Below, piece by piece: positions 51,766 through 62,600 of a DNA stretch of 64,000 bases. Location: NCBI RefSeq assembly GCF_037975245.1, contig NC_092565.1, positions 5,932,999-5,996,998 of the forward strand. The letters run 5' to 3'. This DNA is from Apostichopus japonicus (lineage: Eukaryota; Echinodermata; Holothuroidea; Aspidochirotida; Stichopodidae). The translations under genes were made by a program, and so were the position numbers. Numbering within the stretch: position 1 is the stretch's first letter; each line of letters opens with the position of its first letter. The notes beneath the pieces are model-generated. The model made no database searches. It worked only from the letters and a program-made list of their open reading frames with translations, and was not told the DNA's origin.

Positions 51766-52844
51766 CAGTGGCGGCGGAACCGGGGGGGCTTGGGGGGGCT
51801 CAGCCCCCCCCAATGAAAAAGTTGAGGGGGCAAATGCGTGATAAGCCCCCCCAATATTTACCAAGGCTCCGAAACGTGCATCTGCCCATTTTTCAATGCA
51901 TATTTGTCGATCTGTCCGATGCACACGTATACTATATATGTGTAATAATTTTAGTAAATGCTGGGGGACCCTCGGCCCGTCCCCTGGCTATAGACCACAT
52001 TGTCACCCCAACCGCGTCTTCACGCCCCGTGAAAAGTGGAAGCAGTGAGTGTGAGTACCGGTAAGCGTAACACAACTTCGTCTTAGGCCAATGACTTGCC
52101 TCATTTCAGCCAGTTCTCAAACATCCCCTTACTTGGTGACGGAGCGTCCATATATACAGTCAGGGGGCGGATGTCCCCCCCCCTGACGGACTCAAATGGA
52201 CTGCTGGCGCCCTTTTCAGCACTACTTTTTACTTATTCGCAATTATTGACTATTTTATTGCGCTCTCATATACCTATTGACATTTTTCATATTCTGTTGG
52301 TGTAATTTTCCGACAAAATGGAGACGACACCTATTTATTCACTGTTTATCTGAAAATTAGCAAGGCCCAGAAAGGGTCATTTCCTGCAATCTAGGGAGTA
52401 ACTTTACTCAAAAAAATTCTGTACGCTCCGCGCCAACCTGTGGTGGCGCTCCTCTTAGATAGTGTCGAAAGCGCCCCTACAGACCATTCTTGCCCCCCCC
52501 TGACCAATACCCCTAGCTCCGCCACTGCCCTTACTACACTCAAAAACGTCTTTACGAGTACACTACGAGTAATAGCTACTCTCTTAAAACATTATCGAAT
52601 ATACAAATTACAATGTTTTTACAGACTTTTACGTGCAATCTGAGAAATTGCAGGCTTGAGACCCATGTTTTAGGGCTAGGTATTCGCAGCATAAAACACT
52701 CGGGAAGTGCCGTTTCCGGCCATCTGGGGGTTTGAAAAACCCAAAATTTTCTTGTACGCTCCGCGCCAACCGATGGTGGCGCTCCGCTTAGATGGTCTCC
52801 ACACATTAGCCCCCCCAATAATTTTTTCCGTTCCGCCGCGCCTG
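51766..52844. mobile_element. hAT-type element (1079 bp) private to the right arm
   Basis: Begins CAGTGGCGGCGGAAC and ends with the near-complement GTTCCGCCGCGCCTG, flanked by exact 8-bp direct repeats CTTGTAAA at 51758-51765 and 52845-52852. CAG...CTG ends and an 8-bp target duplication are hAT hallmarks. The left arm at about 28188-28200 has a single copy of the target. No intact transposase. Inside, another hAT-like end (TAGCTCCGCCACTG, about 52515) and blocks shared with 53953-54290 suggest a composite or nested structure. Confidence 0.9.
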
Positions 52845-53024
52845 CTTGTAAACACCTTATCTTGACAAGACACACTTCAACTGAGCTCATACTTTGTATG
52901 AGTATTCTTTTGAGTGTTTATATCATCCATATTGTTTGATGTGGAGGTTAACAGAGGTCAAACATAAAAACCTTGTAAACAATATCTTAATGAGGTAAAA
53001 TTCAATTGAGCTTATACAGTACTT

Positions 53025-53265
53025 GGTGGGTAGGTTACCCATAGTGAGAAGGTAGGTAGGCTTTCTTCTGTGCCAATCCGTCAATCTGTTGCTAACTAAC
53101 CCCTAGCCGAAGCTAGCACCCATTTTAGAGATTGGTGGACTGAAGCAAACGGAGTAAAGTGTCTTGCACAAGGATTCAACGTATTGACCATTCAACATGT
53201 GGGACTCAGACTCACAACCTGTGTGTTGCGAGTCGAATGCACAAAGCACTAAGCCACCATGCCCC
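53025..53265 (-). mobile_element. tRNA-derived SINE, right-arm copy
   Basis: Reverse-complement counterpart of 27715-27995, shortened by about 65 bp near its 3' end. Confidence 0.7.
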
Positions 53266-53732
53266 ATAGTGAATGAATAATTTCTATTAGTTTTTTTCGG
53301 CAGTCAAAAGTCATGTGCGGTCAACAGAGGTCCAGCAATGTGTGGGACTGTGTGCATGCCATTAGCGCAAAAGGAGACCTTTATGTCCCTGGCTTAAGGA
53401 TAATAATTTTCCTTACCAGGCAACAATGCTTTTTGCCTTGTTGGACAAACTCTCTTTGGGGTTGATCTGGAAGAACATGCTTGGTCAAGATCGCTACTTT
53501 CACTATCTTCATCCAGGGTACCTGCAAACCAAAATAAAAGAACCATGTACAATTTAATTTTGAAAGTATGAAATTAATTCTTTCAACATGAAATTGATAG
53601 GTAGATATTGATGGTTTGGCATATAAGAATTTCAGGTATCCTTTGACTCCATATTCAAGAACATCATATTCACTACAAATATTGTATTCTAATAATTAAT
53701 TTACAACAGTGTGATTTCTTAACGAATAGTGC

Positions 53733-53852
53733 AAAAAGGGGACATTTATGTCCCTGGCTTAAGGATAATAATTTTCCTTACCAGGCAACAATGCTTTTTG
53801 CCTTGTTGGACGAACTCTCTTTGGGGTGATTCTGGAAGAACCTGCTTGGTCA
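53733..53852 (-). pseudogene. Third, partial copy of the first exon of the duplicated gene
   Basis: Directly repeats about 53371-53490 in the same orientation, including the donor GTAAGG and most of the 105-bp exon, but stops before the exon's 5' part and acceptor. It carries its own substitutions (for example CGTCCAACAAGG for TGTCCAACAAGG) and a 1-base indel, so it is not an exact recent copy. Confidence 0.75.
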
Positions 53853-53952
53853 ATTTTTATTGGTCAATTTAAATTTGAGTGAAATTTAATGCACGTCCTA
53901 CGTGAAGAACTAAAGTTATTTGAAGGTCAGAATCGTACTGGTCTTAGATGCA

Positions 53953-54290
53953 TGGGCGGCGATCATGGGGGGTGGGACGGGGGACATGTCCCCCCTCCAA
54001 CATTTTAGGTGGGGGATATAGTATCTAATGCCCCCTCCCCCCAATATTTGGTGGCATAGTTTCTTTTTGTGGCTATAAAAACATTTTTTTTTATGACATC
54101 GCTAGTAATTTCAAAATAGAAAAAGCTTAGATGCAACTTACAAGGCCTGGGAAGTGCCATTTCCAGCGATCTAGGAGGCATTTTCGGCCAAAATTTGCTT
54201 TCAAGCTTCGCGCCAACCCATGGTTGAGCCACGCTTAGATAGTTTGACTACAAGCTTCGCCCCTCCTTTGACAAATTCCTCGCTACGCGT
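53953..54290. mobile_element. G-rich dispersed element, related to 20186-20700
   Basis: Same ordered motifs as at 20186 (GGGCGGCGATCATGGGG, GATATAGTATCTAAT, AATATTTGGTGGCAT, ATCGCTAGTAA). The stretch GGGAAGTGCC(A/G)TTTCC and CGCGCCAACC is also shared with the hAT-type element at 51766-52844. Non-coding. Confidence 0.65.
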
Positions 54291-54449
54291 ATGTCTAACC
54301 GTGTTGAAATTTGTTACTAATTATCACTAAAAAATGGCACAGACTTTTCAGATATTATAATCAAAGAATGCATCTACAGTTTCCCAAGACACAGAAAGGC
54401 TGATAAATCCAAGTCAAGCGAAGGTAATGTAGGATCTGTTAACTTGATT

Positions 54450-54586
54450 GTATGTATATATATATATATATATTATGTATATATATATATATATATTATG
54501 TATATATATATATATATTCCAGCACAGCAGTGCACAGTTTTCTGTACTAGTTGTGCTTATAAGCCTTTATTATTATTATTATTATA

Positions 54587-54669
<83 letters not shown>

Positions 54670-54770
54670 ATATTTATTTATTTATATATATATATATGTA
54701 TATATATATTTATATATATATATATGTATTTATATATATATATATATATTATATATATATATATTTGTAT
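54450..54770. repeat. (TA)n-rich microsatellite block
   Basis: Several TA tracts with TATG, TTTA and TATTATTATT interruptions. Frames encoding Tyr-Ile repeats are artefacts. Confidence 0.95.
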
Positions 54771-55741
54771 ATGTTGAGACTAGTGGAACACTAGTAGTTG
54801 TTACTACTGTTGAGCGATCATCAGACAACTATTATTACTTATATATATATATTTCTTTAACTATCGATACTTGTATCAAACATTGTTATTCTATCCTGTA
54901 TGTAAAGCAAAGGGGTATCCAGGGCCACCAATTCAATAGACATTGACTTGTGACTGGGAGGCAATCAAATTTCTGAATGACTGAGACACTAAATTGTGCC
55001 TATGTAGCTCAAAACAATATCCAGTAATTGCAAGCTATGTAAGGCTAACATTCGTAAAAAAAAGCACAAAAACAGAATATTTACAAATCTTTTCCTGTTT
55101 TTTCTTATATATTTCAAATGAAATTGACCCCATGCTTAAATTGCATCATGCAATGACATAAAAAAGTATAAAAAAATTAGTAAAAGTTGGTAGTAACATG
55201 ATGATTACAATGTGCTTAATACAAATATAGTTCCCCTCTCAGACCACCCACCTTAGTCCCTAACCTCTCCTGTTTAGTCCCACACCTCTCCTGCAACCCC
55301 ATGCCCACCTTCTTCTCCATTCATACCCTGCTTGTCTAATCACTTCTATAAAAACAATCAAAGTACATCACTTGACGTAGCTGAGTATTTCAGAAAAATA
55401 ATTGCTAAAACAATACTGAAAGACACAGCATCGACCACAGAGACAAAAGGAAAGAAAGACACTCTGCCAAATCACCAGTCATTTCAATTATATAATTAAT
55501 TATTAATTAGATAACTATATGCTCCAATTTGTCCTTCTTTTACAGCTCTATGTAATGGTATCCACTGACTGGTAAAGATCCAAACACGACGAGGCTGGAG
55601 GAAACCTCCCTTAACGACTACCAGCTATTGTAATTGGTAAGAATGCTTTCTCATGACTCTAGCAGGGCAGTCTACCACAGTACACAGTGGGAGATGACCC
55701 TAAGCTTGATGAGAAACTGGAAACGTCGTTCCGAGTATATA
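54771..55741. other. No gene recognised
   Basis: AT-rich intergenic sequence with no open frame, RNA gene or repeat that could be supported. Confidence 0.5.
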
Positions 55742-56090
55742 TTTAGCATAAATCGTTACATTTAGGGTATAAAGTTTTAATCGACCTGTTTTTCTGTATC
55801 TGTTTAAATCTTTATGAGAGATTTACCCTTAATGCCCAAAAACATGTTTCGCTTGACGAGACACACGGGCGTAATTTGTGCATAATCGTGACATTTTATG
55901 ATACAAAGTTTTAATCACCCTGTCTCTCTATATCTGTTTAATATTTAGGATATGTTTACCCTTAATGCCCAAAAACATGTTTCGCTTGACAAGGAACGTG
56001 TGCGTAACCTTTTTTCCTAATCAATACATTTATGGTACAAAGAAAAATCACCCGTATTTGTTTAATATTTTGTGTAATGTTTCCATACAG
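55742..56090. repeat. Tandem repeat, about 135-bp unit, two and a half copies
   Basis: Shared motifs: TACAAAGTTTTAATC or similar, TATCTGTTTAA, TTTACCCTTAATGCCC, then AAAAACATGTTTCGCTTGAC. The third copy is incomplete. Confidence 0.85.
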
Positions 56091-56697
56091 TCTGTGCGTT
56101 AATGGTTTTAATGGTATTAATGGTTTCAAATGACCCCAAACTGATATCTATGCTAAAATTATTAATTTGTCTTCGACACCGATTCCAAATATACCTGTGG
56201 GTAAAAATGTACAGCCGCTATCTTGAAAATTATCTTTACAAACATCAAAGATCCTATTATGAATTTATATTGACAACTGCTGTTTTTACCAGTCGGTGGA
56301 AAATTAACATCTTACCATTTGTGCAATTTGTCAATCCAATGTAACATTGTATGCTTTGACAGGAGTGTGTATTTCATGTGTATATCTTATTTACGTCGAG
56401 ATCATTTTGCCTTATCTGTCAAAGCATCACAAAAGATCATTTACTGAATATTTATGCCATGAATGGATTGCTTGGCTTTAAAACCTATCCTTTTGTGCCG
56501 GGGTTAGTAGCAATACCAGTATAAAAAAAAATTGTTAAAAACAAAATCATTCCTTAGCAACAATTGCATACAAACTGAATCCACTAAAAAGCACACCAGT
56601 AAAAATGTATTCGACCTTAAAATCTTTCAATATATGGCAGAAAATTTATAAAAATATATAATTTTGACTTTTGTGGTTTGAAGGTGACTTTTGAATT

Positions 56698-59600
56698 TTA
56701 CAAAATTGGCAGTGGTTCTACACTACTATTTTCCGTAGATCTGTAGTTTAAGGTTCCGTCTACCCTGTCTCTCTCTTCCGCAAGCAGTCTGTGGTATTTA
56801 GTTCGCACCCCGAACACGTATAAGATGGCAGCTACCACTGAATACACGGCAAACATCAATGCAGTATCTGGTGAGAAGGAAAGTAGAGTTAGAGGTAGAG
56901 ACTAGATGTAGAGTAGATATGAAGATGGAGATAGAGATCTCAAGTAGATATACATAGACTTAGAGGTAGATAATAAGAGTGGATAGATAGACATACAGAG
57001 GTAGACATACAGGCATATAGATTTAGAGTAGAAATAGACAGATAGAGACTAAATGTAGAGTCGATATAGAGATAGCGATAGAGGAAGATAGTGATAGATG
57101 GAGATATATGGAGATATACATTGACTTAGAGGTAGATATAGAGTAGATATAGACTACGTAGAGTATTAATACATATACACAGAGGTAGATATAGAGTAGA
57201 TAAATGGACAAAAGAGTAGATATCAAGTACATATAGATACAAGTAGTGTAGAAATTAAGAAACTGAAAATTTCAGGTATTCCAACAGATATTGTAGAGTA
57301 AGGTCTGGTAATTTTCAGCAGGAAATGTGCAATCTTTTGATCCGGACAACACAGAACTATACTGTACTCTGTCGAACTAGAAAGGCCTGCGTGTTCACTG
57401 CTCTTTGACCATGACAGATAGATAAGTAGACCTGTGTGTTTGGGCGGGCGGGCAGGCGGGCGACCGACCGACAGATAGACCCATCGATCCATCAATAGAT
57501 AGCGCGTGGGCGGGGAAAGACAGTTAGATAGCACGTCAGCTAGCAGCGAGATGGCGCGTCAGCGAGAAAGATAGATAGCGTGTCAGCGAGATAGATAGAT
57601 AGCCCGTCAGCAAGAAAGACAGTAAGATAGTGCATTATGGATAAAGACAGTCAAATAACGAGATAGCATGTCAGCGAGAAAGACAGTCAGATAGATAGCG
57701 AGAAAACGTGTCAGCGAGAAAGAGTCAGATAGCATGATAGCGCGTCAGCGAGAAAGACAGTCAGATAGCGCGTCAGCGAGAAACACAGTCAGATAGCGAT
57801 ATAGCGCGTTAGCGAGAAAGACAGTCAGATAGCGCGTCAGTCAGATACTACTACTTACAACTACTTATAGAGAGGGATAGATACATGGATAGGGAGATAC
57901 TACTTACATTTAAGGTCTTTGACGCCGTTGTCTTTCGAACATACTTGGATTTCTTCATCCTCTGGGGAAATGTCTACAGCTAGATATTGTCCAACCAAGA
58001 CTAGCACAATGCCTTGGATTTGTCTAACAAAACAAATCAAAGTGAAACATGTAAGGGTTTATAAAACTACTTCTGAAAACAACATGATTCTGGCAGTCGG
58101 AACATTACCATGTCTTTCCAGTTGACCATGATGAATTTCTTATCAGTTCACGGCCTGTACAACAGTGAAACTGTTTAAATCTGATACTGCAAATTTTGGT
58201 ACTCACCCAGACATGGCAAGGAATCCTCCACTGGTTCCTTCTGCTACAGGGTATGTTGCCTCGACCCCAAGTTCATAAGAGATTGGTAAAGTAGCAAAAC
58301 CAAAGAAGCCAAACCCAGCAGTTGAAATGGCAAGCAAGACACTCTGATCCTCTTGTTGGGAGGCCTACATATACATAAAAGATAAGGCAATCACTGTAAT
58401 GGTAATTGAAGACAACTATATCCAGGTTTAATGTTTTCAACTAACTTTTCCATGCAAACCAGTAAAATTTAAATTCTTCCAGCATCCAGCCCTAGTGGAA
58501 GTTGTTGATTGTCATACAGTACACGATACACTGAAATATGCCCACCCCCCCTTTCCCCTACCTACCTACCTCCCCCTTCCCCTCCCCCCATCCCCTTTTT
58601 AGCTTAATATCGTTGTTTATACAGTTACACCATGGTGAAAGCTTTCTCCCACTTACAATGTAAAATGCACAAATGAACACGACCGACATAGAAAAGGTGA
58701 CTTTTGCAGTCAGACCAAACTTCTTGGAGCTGTCCACGTACAGACCAGCTATCATGGCTCCAAAGAATCCAGCGATAATAATAGCAGCCCCACAGATTCC
58801 TGCAAAGACCTGAAATACAAAAAATATACAAAGATTTTTGTCAGACACAATCCCAGGCTCATGTACAGTAGGCAATTAAGAATGCAGTTGTTGTTAAGGA
58901 CACTCACAGTTGGAAAGAACTGCAATAGTGATATCCTAGATGATAACCCACCCAGCGTCGAAATACACGGGGGGCGAAGGGCTCAATATTTTTTAAATAT
59001 GAGAAAAATCGCCCCTGGTAGTATCAAAGGGATCCGTGCATAATTACTTTGGACATAATTCTTCACTCGTTCGCGCTTATTTACCTTAACTTACTGAACC
59101 AAGATCCTTAAAGAATACGATATAAATTATTTGTTTGCCGCAAGTTTTCCTTCTTATGACAACTTTGTCTCCAGTTCCACGAATTCCAAATTCGTTGTTT
59201 ACGAACACCATAGACCTAGGCTGGGTCATAGTGTAGCCAAATGATATACATAGTACCGAACGTGCTCGATACAAGAACTACGTCACAGCTTCGTACATAC
59301 TGTGAAGCCATTACATTGAAAATGGCAATGAAATATTCTGGGAAACAGTGTACATTCCACCTCCTCCATAAACACTACATACCGCCTCGAAGCAAGTTTA
59401 AGTTGTTAACTGATTTTTGTCAATGACCAATCCAAATGGTTCGCTATCTGCACATGTATTATGTCAAGGAATTTTTCATGTGCGGAGGTTGTTCACAAAC
59501 TTCACCGAGCATTTGTAAACAAACAGCGAAACCGTTTCAATTCTACTTATTACAGGGAACAGTTTGAGCTTACGAAGTACGTCATGTGTTTTGAAGGCAT

Positions 59601-62600
59601 TCATAAATATCTTGTGTTCATATATTAACCAATTAAAAAAGTTAAGTGAACATCACGATGGCTTGGGTAGACGCAGGCAACCCCTACACAGCGATAGTAC
59701 CAGCGGCAAAGGTAGACTACTAACAATAAACATGTCAATATCCCCATTTGATATTAAAATATTTGCTGCACCCCATGAGAAGTGTTTACTGACTGATATA
59801 CTTACATCGTTGTAACCTTTGACACAAACAATCTGGGACAGAAGAGAACTGAGGGCAGAGAAGAGTGCGAAACCAGCTCCAAAGGAGATGAAGAGCATCA
59901 CGTAGGCCTTGTTGGTGAAAAGCTGAAGTGAAAAGCACATCAACAATAATAAAAAGACTTCTCAAATTGGAGGTTTTGAAAGAATAGTCCAGGTCAAAAT
60001 TTCTTTTGGATATGTTAAAGAGGAACATAATTTAAGCATTCTCGTGAAATTTGCATTCAATTCCTCTGTACCGTTTTTGAGATATTGACAGTTGAAGTTG
60101 CCCCCTGTCGTACCAAAAGTGAACTTGGTGAAAACAGGTGTGACGTCACTATTGCACACTGATAAGAAATGTTTTGTTTTCTTTTAAACTTTACGTCTAA
60201 TTTTACACTCCACGACTGGATGCATCCATCATGTGAATGTACCATAGGTACAGTATTGGTATTTTATAAACTTCACATCTCCCTTAGACAAACTAGTAAC
60301 ACGATCCAATCCAAGGTCGAATCAATAGACTGCAAAAATAAATAAATAAAAAACAAAACAATATTTGTCAGTGTGCAACTGTGACATCACACCTGTTTAC
60401 TTCAAGTTCACTTTTGGTAGAATATCAGATAACTTCAACTGTCAATATCTCAAAAACAGTACATGTAAGGAATTGAATGAAAATTTCACTACAATGCTAA
60501 TATTACGTTCCTCTGTAACATATCAAAAAGACATTTTTGACCTGGACTATTTTTTGAACATATTTTGGAAATCTTCTCTGTCAATGAAAATTGAGAACTG
60601 CATTCCTGTTGTTTTTAACGTCGTCAACCTATCATTGTGTGCATAGTAGCCCGATTCATAACGACTCATATAATCAATTTCTGAACTCTGAAGGCAAAGT
60701 TCGTTTCTGTGAATTCTGGCCTGCATATGTCATGTCACATACCTTTTTGATGCCAGTGAAGAACGGTTCACTATCCATGGCTGCACTAGCACTGGGAGGA
60801 ATCTCAGGTTTTCCTTTGTAGATGCAAAGGCTCGCCATGAAACAGCCGATAGCACCTGGAACTATAAACCAACCAAGCTGTAAGGAAAGCAGATAATTTC
60901 AGTTACAAGGAGTTTAAAAATCACAGGTCATGTTTCAGGGCAACTTTGCATATTTAGTAAAAACCAGAAAAAGACAAAGTTTAGTGGTGACGATGCCTAA
61001 ACAATGATGCCTAAACAAATATATATTCATAGTGTGGTAAGCCGTAAAAGTTCATAAACATGTACTTATGCACACCATAATGAAGAGGGTTATATATCAA
61101 TTGACTAATGCAGCAACATATCAAGAAAGACCGTATCAGTTATCATGTGGAGAAAGCATCAACCGTTTTTAATTCACTGGTAAGGATTTTACGGTATAGA
61201 ATGTTTAGTCCAATTCCTATGTGAAATTGTGAAATATATACTTTCGACACACAGATTGTATGAATAAAGGAAATTTATGTTACCAATTTTGAGCTGGCAA
61301 ATCCTTCTTAAGATAAATTGCTATTTATAGACTGACAGCTCTACATGACATTGTTTAAATGCACTGTGAAATATTTTGACAACCTGCAAGTCATCTGGTA
61401 TAAATTACAAAGCAATTTGCCCAATTTGAGACCACTTGAGATAACCTTTTGACCCCTTCAGCCAATTCTCTACCATTTGAGATAACCTTTTGACCTCTTC
61501 AGCCAATTTTCTACCATTTGAGAAAACCTGTTGACCCCTTCAAACTCAGAGGGTGAAACTAGATAAGGCCAAGTAGAATCTGCTTATTAAAATCAATACT
61601 ACATATCAACTTTCCAAGTATGAACTAAATCGGACATAACCTTGAAGAGATATTGACATTTACATAAGAATTTTAAAGCCTGGCCCACTCAATAATATTC
61701 GTGAGATGGGAACCACAAATACTGTAGGGTACATGTATATATCATGGACATCTACCTACCCAGTTTTCAACTTGAGATATCGTAGTTACAACCTTGTCAC
61801 TGTCATAACTCTAGCCGCGCCCATTCATGAATAATAATAAGAATCAATTTCTTGATTATATGACCATGTACCTATCATCAACTGACATCACCATACCACG
61901 AATGAACTAATTCGGACATACGGATCCAGAGATATTGCCATTATAAGATTTTCACATTAAGCCCCACCCACTCATCAATATGCATGAATGGGAACCACAA
62001 ACTATCAAGTTCTTGCAGTCACTAAGGTAGATCCACAAGACAGGAACAGGTATGAAGATCATCAAAGCTTTGCTTCTGGAGATATTGCGTTTAAAAAAAA
62101 GGCATCATTTTCACCCAAACTAACAACATTGGCTATATTAAAGTCAATTGCATATTTTGCAGACTGAGCTTCAGTTTGAAAATTCAGAGTAGATATAAAT
62201 TGAAATAACACAAACAATTGCTCTCACTGAAAGAAACATGTTTAGAACAACTTTAGAATTTGCAATATATGTACTGCAGGTGTAAAACCTTTTGAACGGC
62301 AAAGTTAACCTGCTTCATTGAAATTACACTTTGACTTATGTAAATGCTGCCCCAAAATATTACAAATTTTTAAGACACCTTACTTTAAAGACCCACTAAT
62401 AGTACTTTCTTCACAAAAGCTTCTGCCCAAATTAACCAGTCAGCTAAATACACCTCCATGATGTGCTCTACTGTATATATACACATTTTTGGGGTTCGTC
62501 ATACTCTTTGCACTAAAAGTTGATCAGGAAGAAAAGTTCAAATTTAGCAGTAAATACTGAAAAAGAATGAGTTCACCAGAATGAGGACACACAGTTGAAT

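Larger units (their letters stand above)
45884..53521 (-). pseudogene. Right-arm copy of the acidic coiled-coil-type gene, degenerate
   Basis: Exon equivalents (minus strand): 53417-53521, about 51064-51158, about 49736-49820, 48996-49116 and 45884-46389. The 121-bp exon is identical to its left-arm partner and the terminal exon differs at a few codons. Two exons are broken. In the exon near 51100 the frame meets TAG and then TAA where the left arm has AAG and AAA codons, and a deletion of about 17 bp removes the splice donor. In the exon near 49770 the left-arm ACT-AAC-GAA reads ACT-TAA-GAA. Upstream sequence is lost because the arm ends in the intron before the first exon. A hAT element sits in an intron. 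It is a pseudogene if this is a true duplication, or a null allele if the palindrome is an assembly join. Confidence 0.8.
43610..53719 (-). repeat. Right arm of giant inverted repeat
   Basis: Reverse-complement counterpart of 27225-37690. Ends at about 53719, where the match to the intron upstream of exon 27421 stops. Right-only sequences: a hAT-type element (51766-52844). It lacks the left-arm LTR and about 470 bp of 3' sequence. Confidence 0.95.

Noticed and set aside
58558-58875. 105-codon frame taken as one exon
   Set aside because: Only 58657-58809 is exon; the remainder reads through the acceptor and donor into introns.
59962-60646. Two similar peptides encoded on opposite strands (59962-60159 and 60365-60646), looking like paralogous small proteins
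   Set aside because: Their similarity is fully explained by the inverted-repeat arms of the foldback element.
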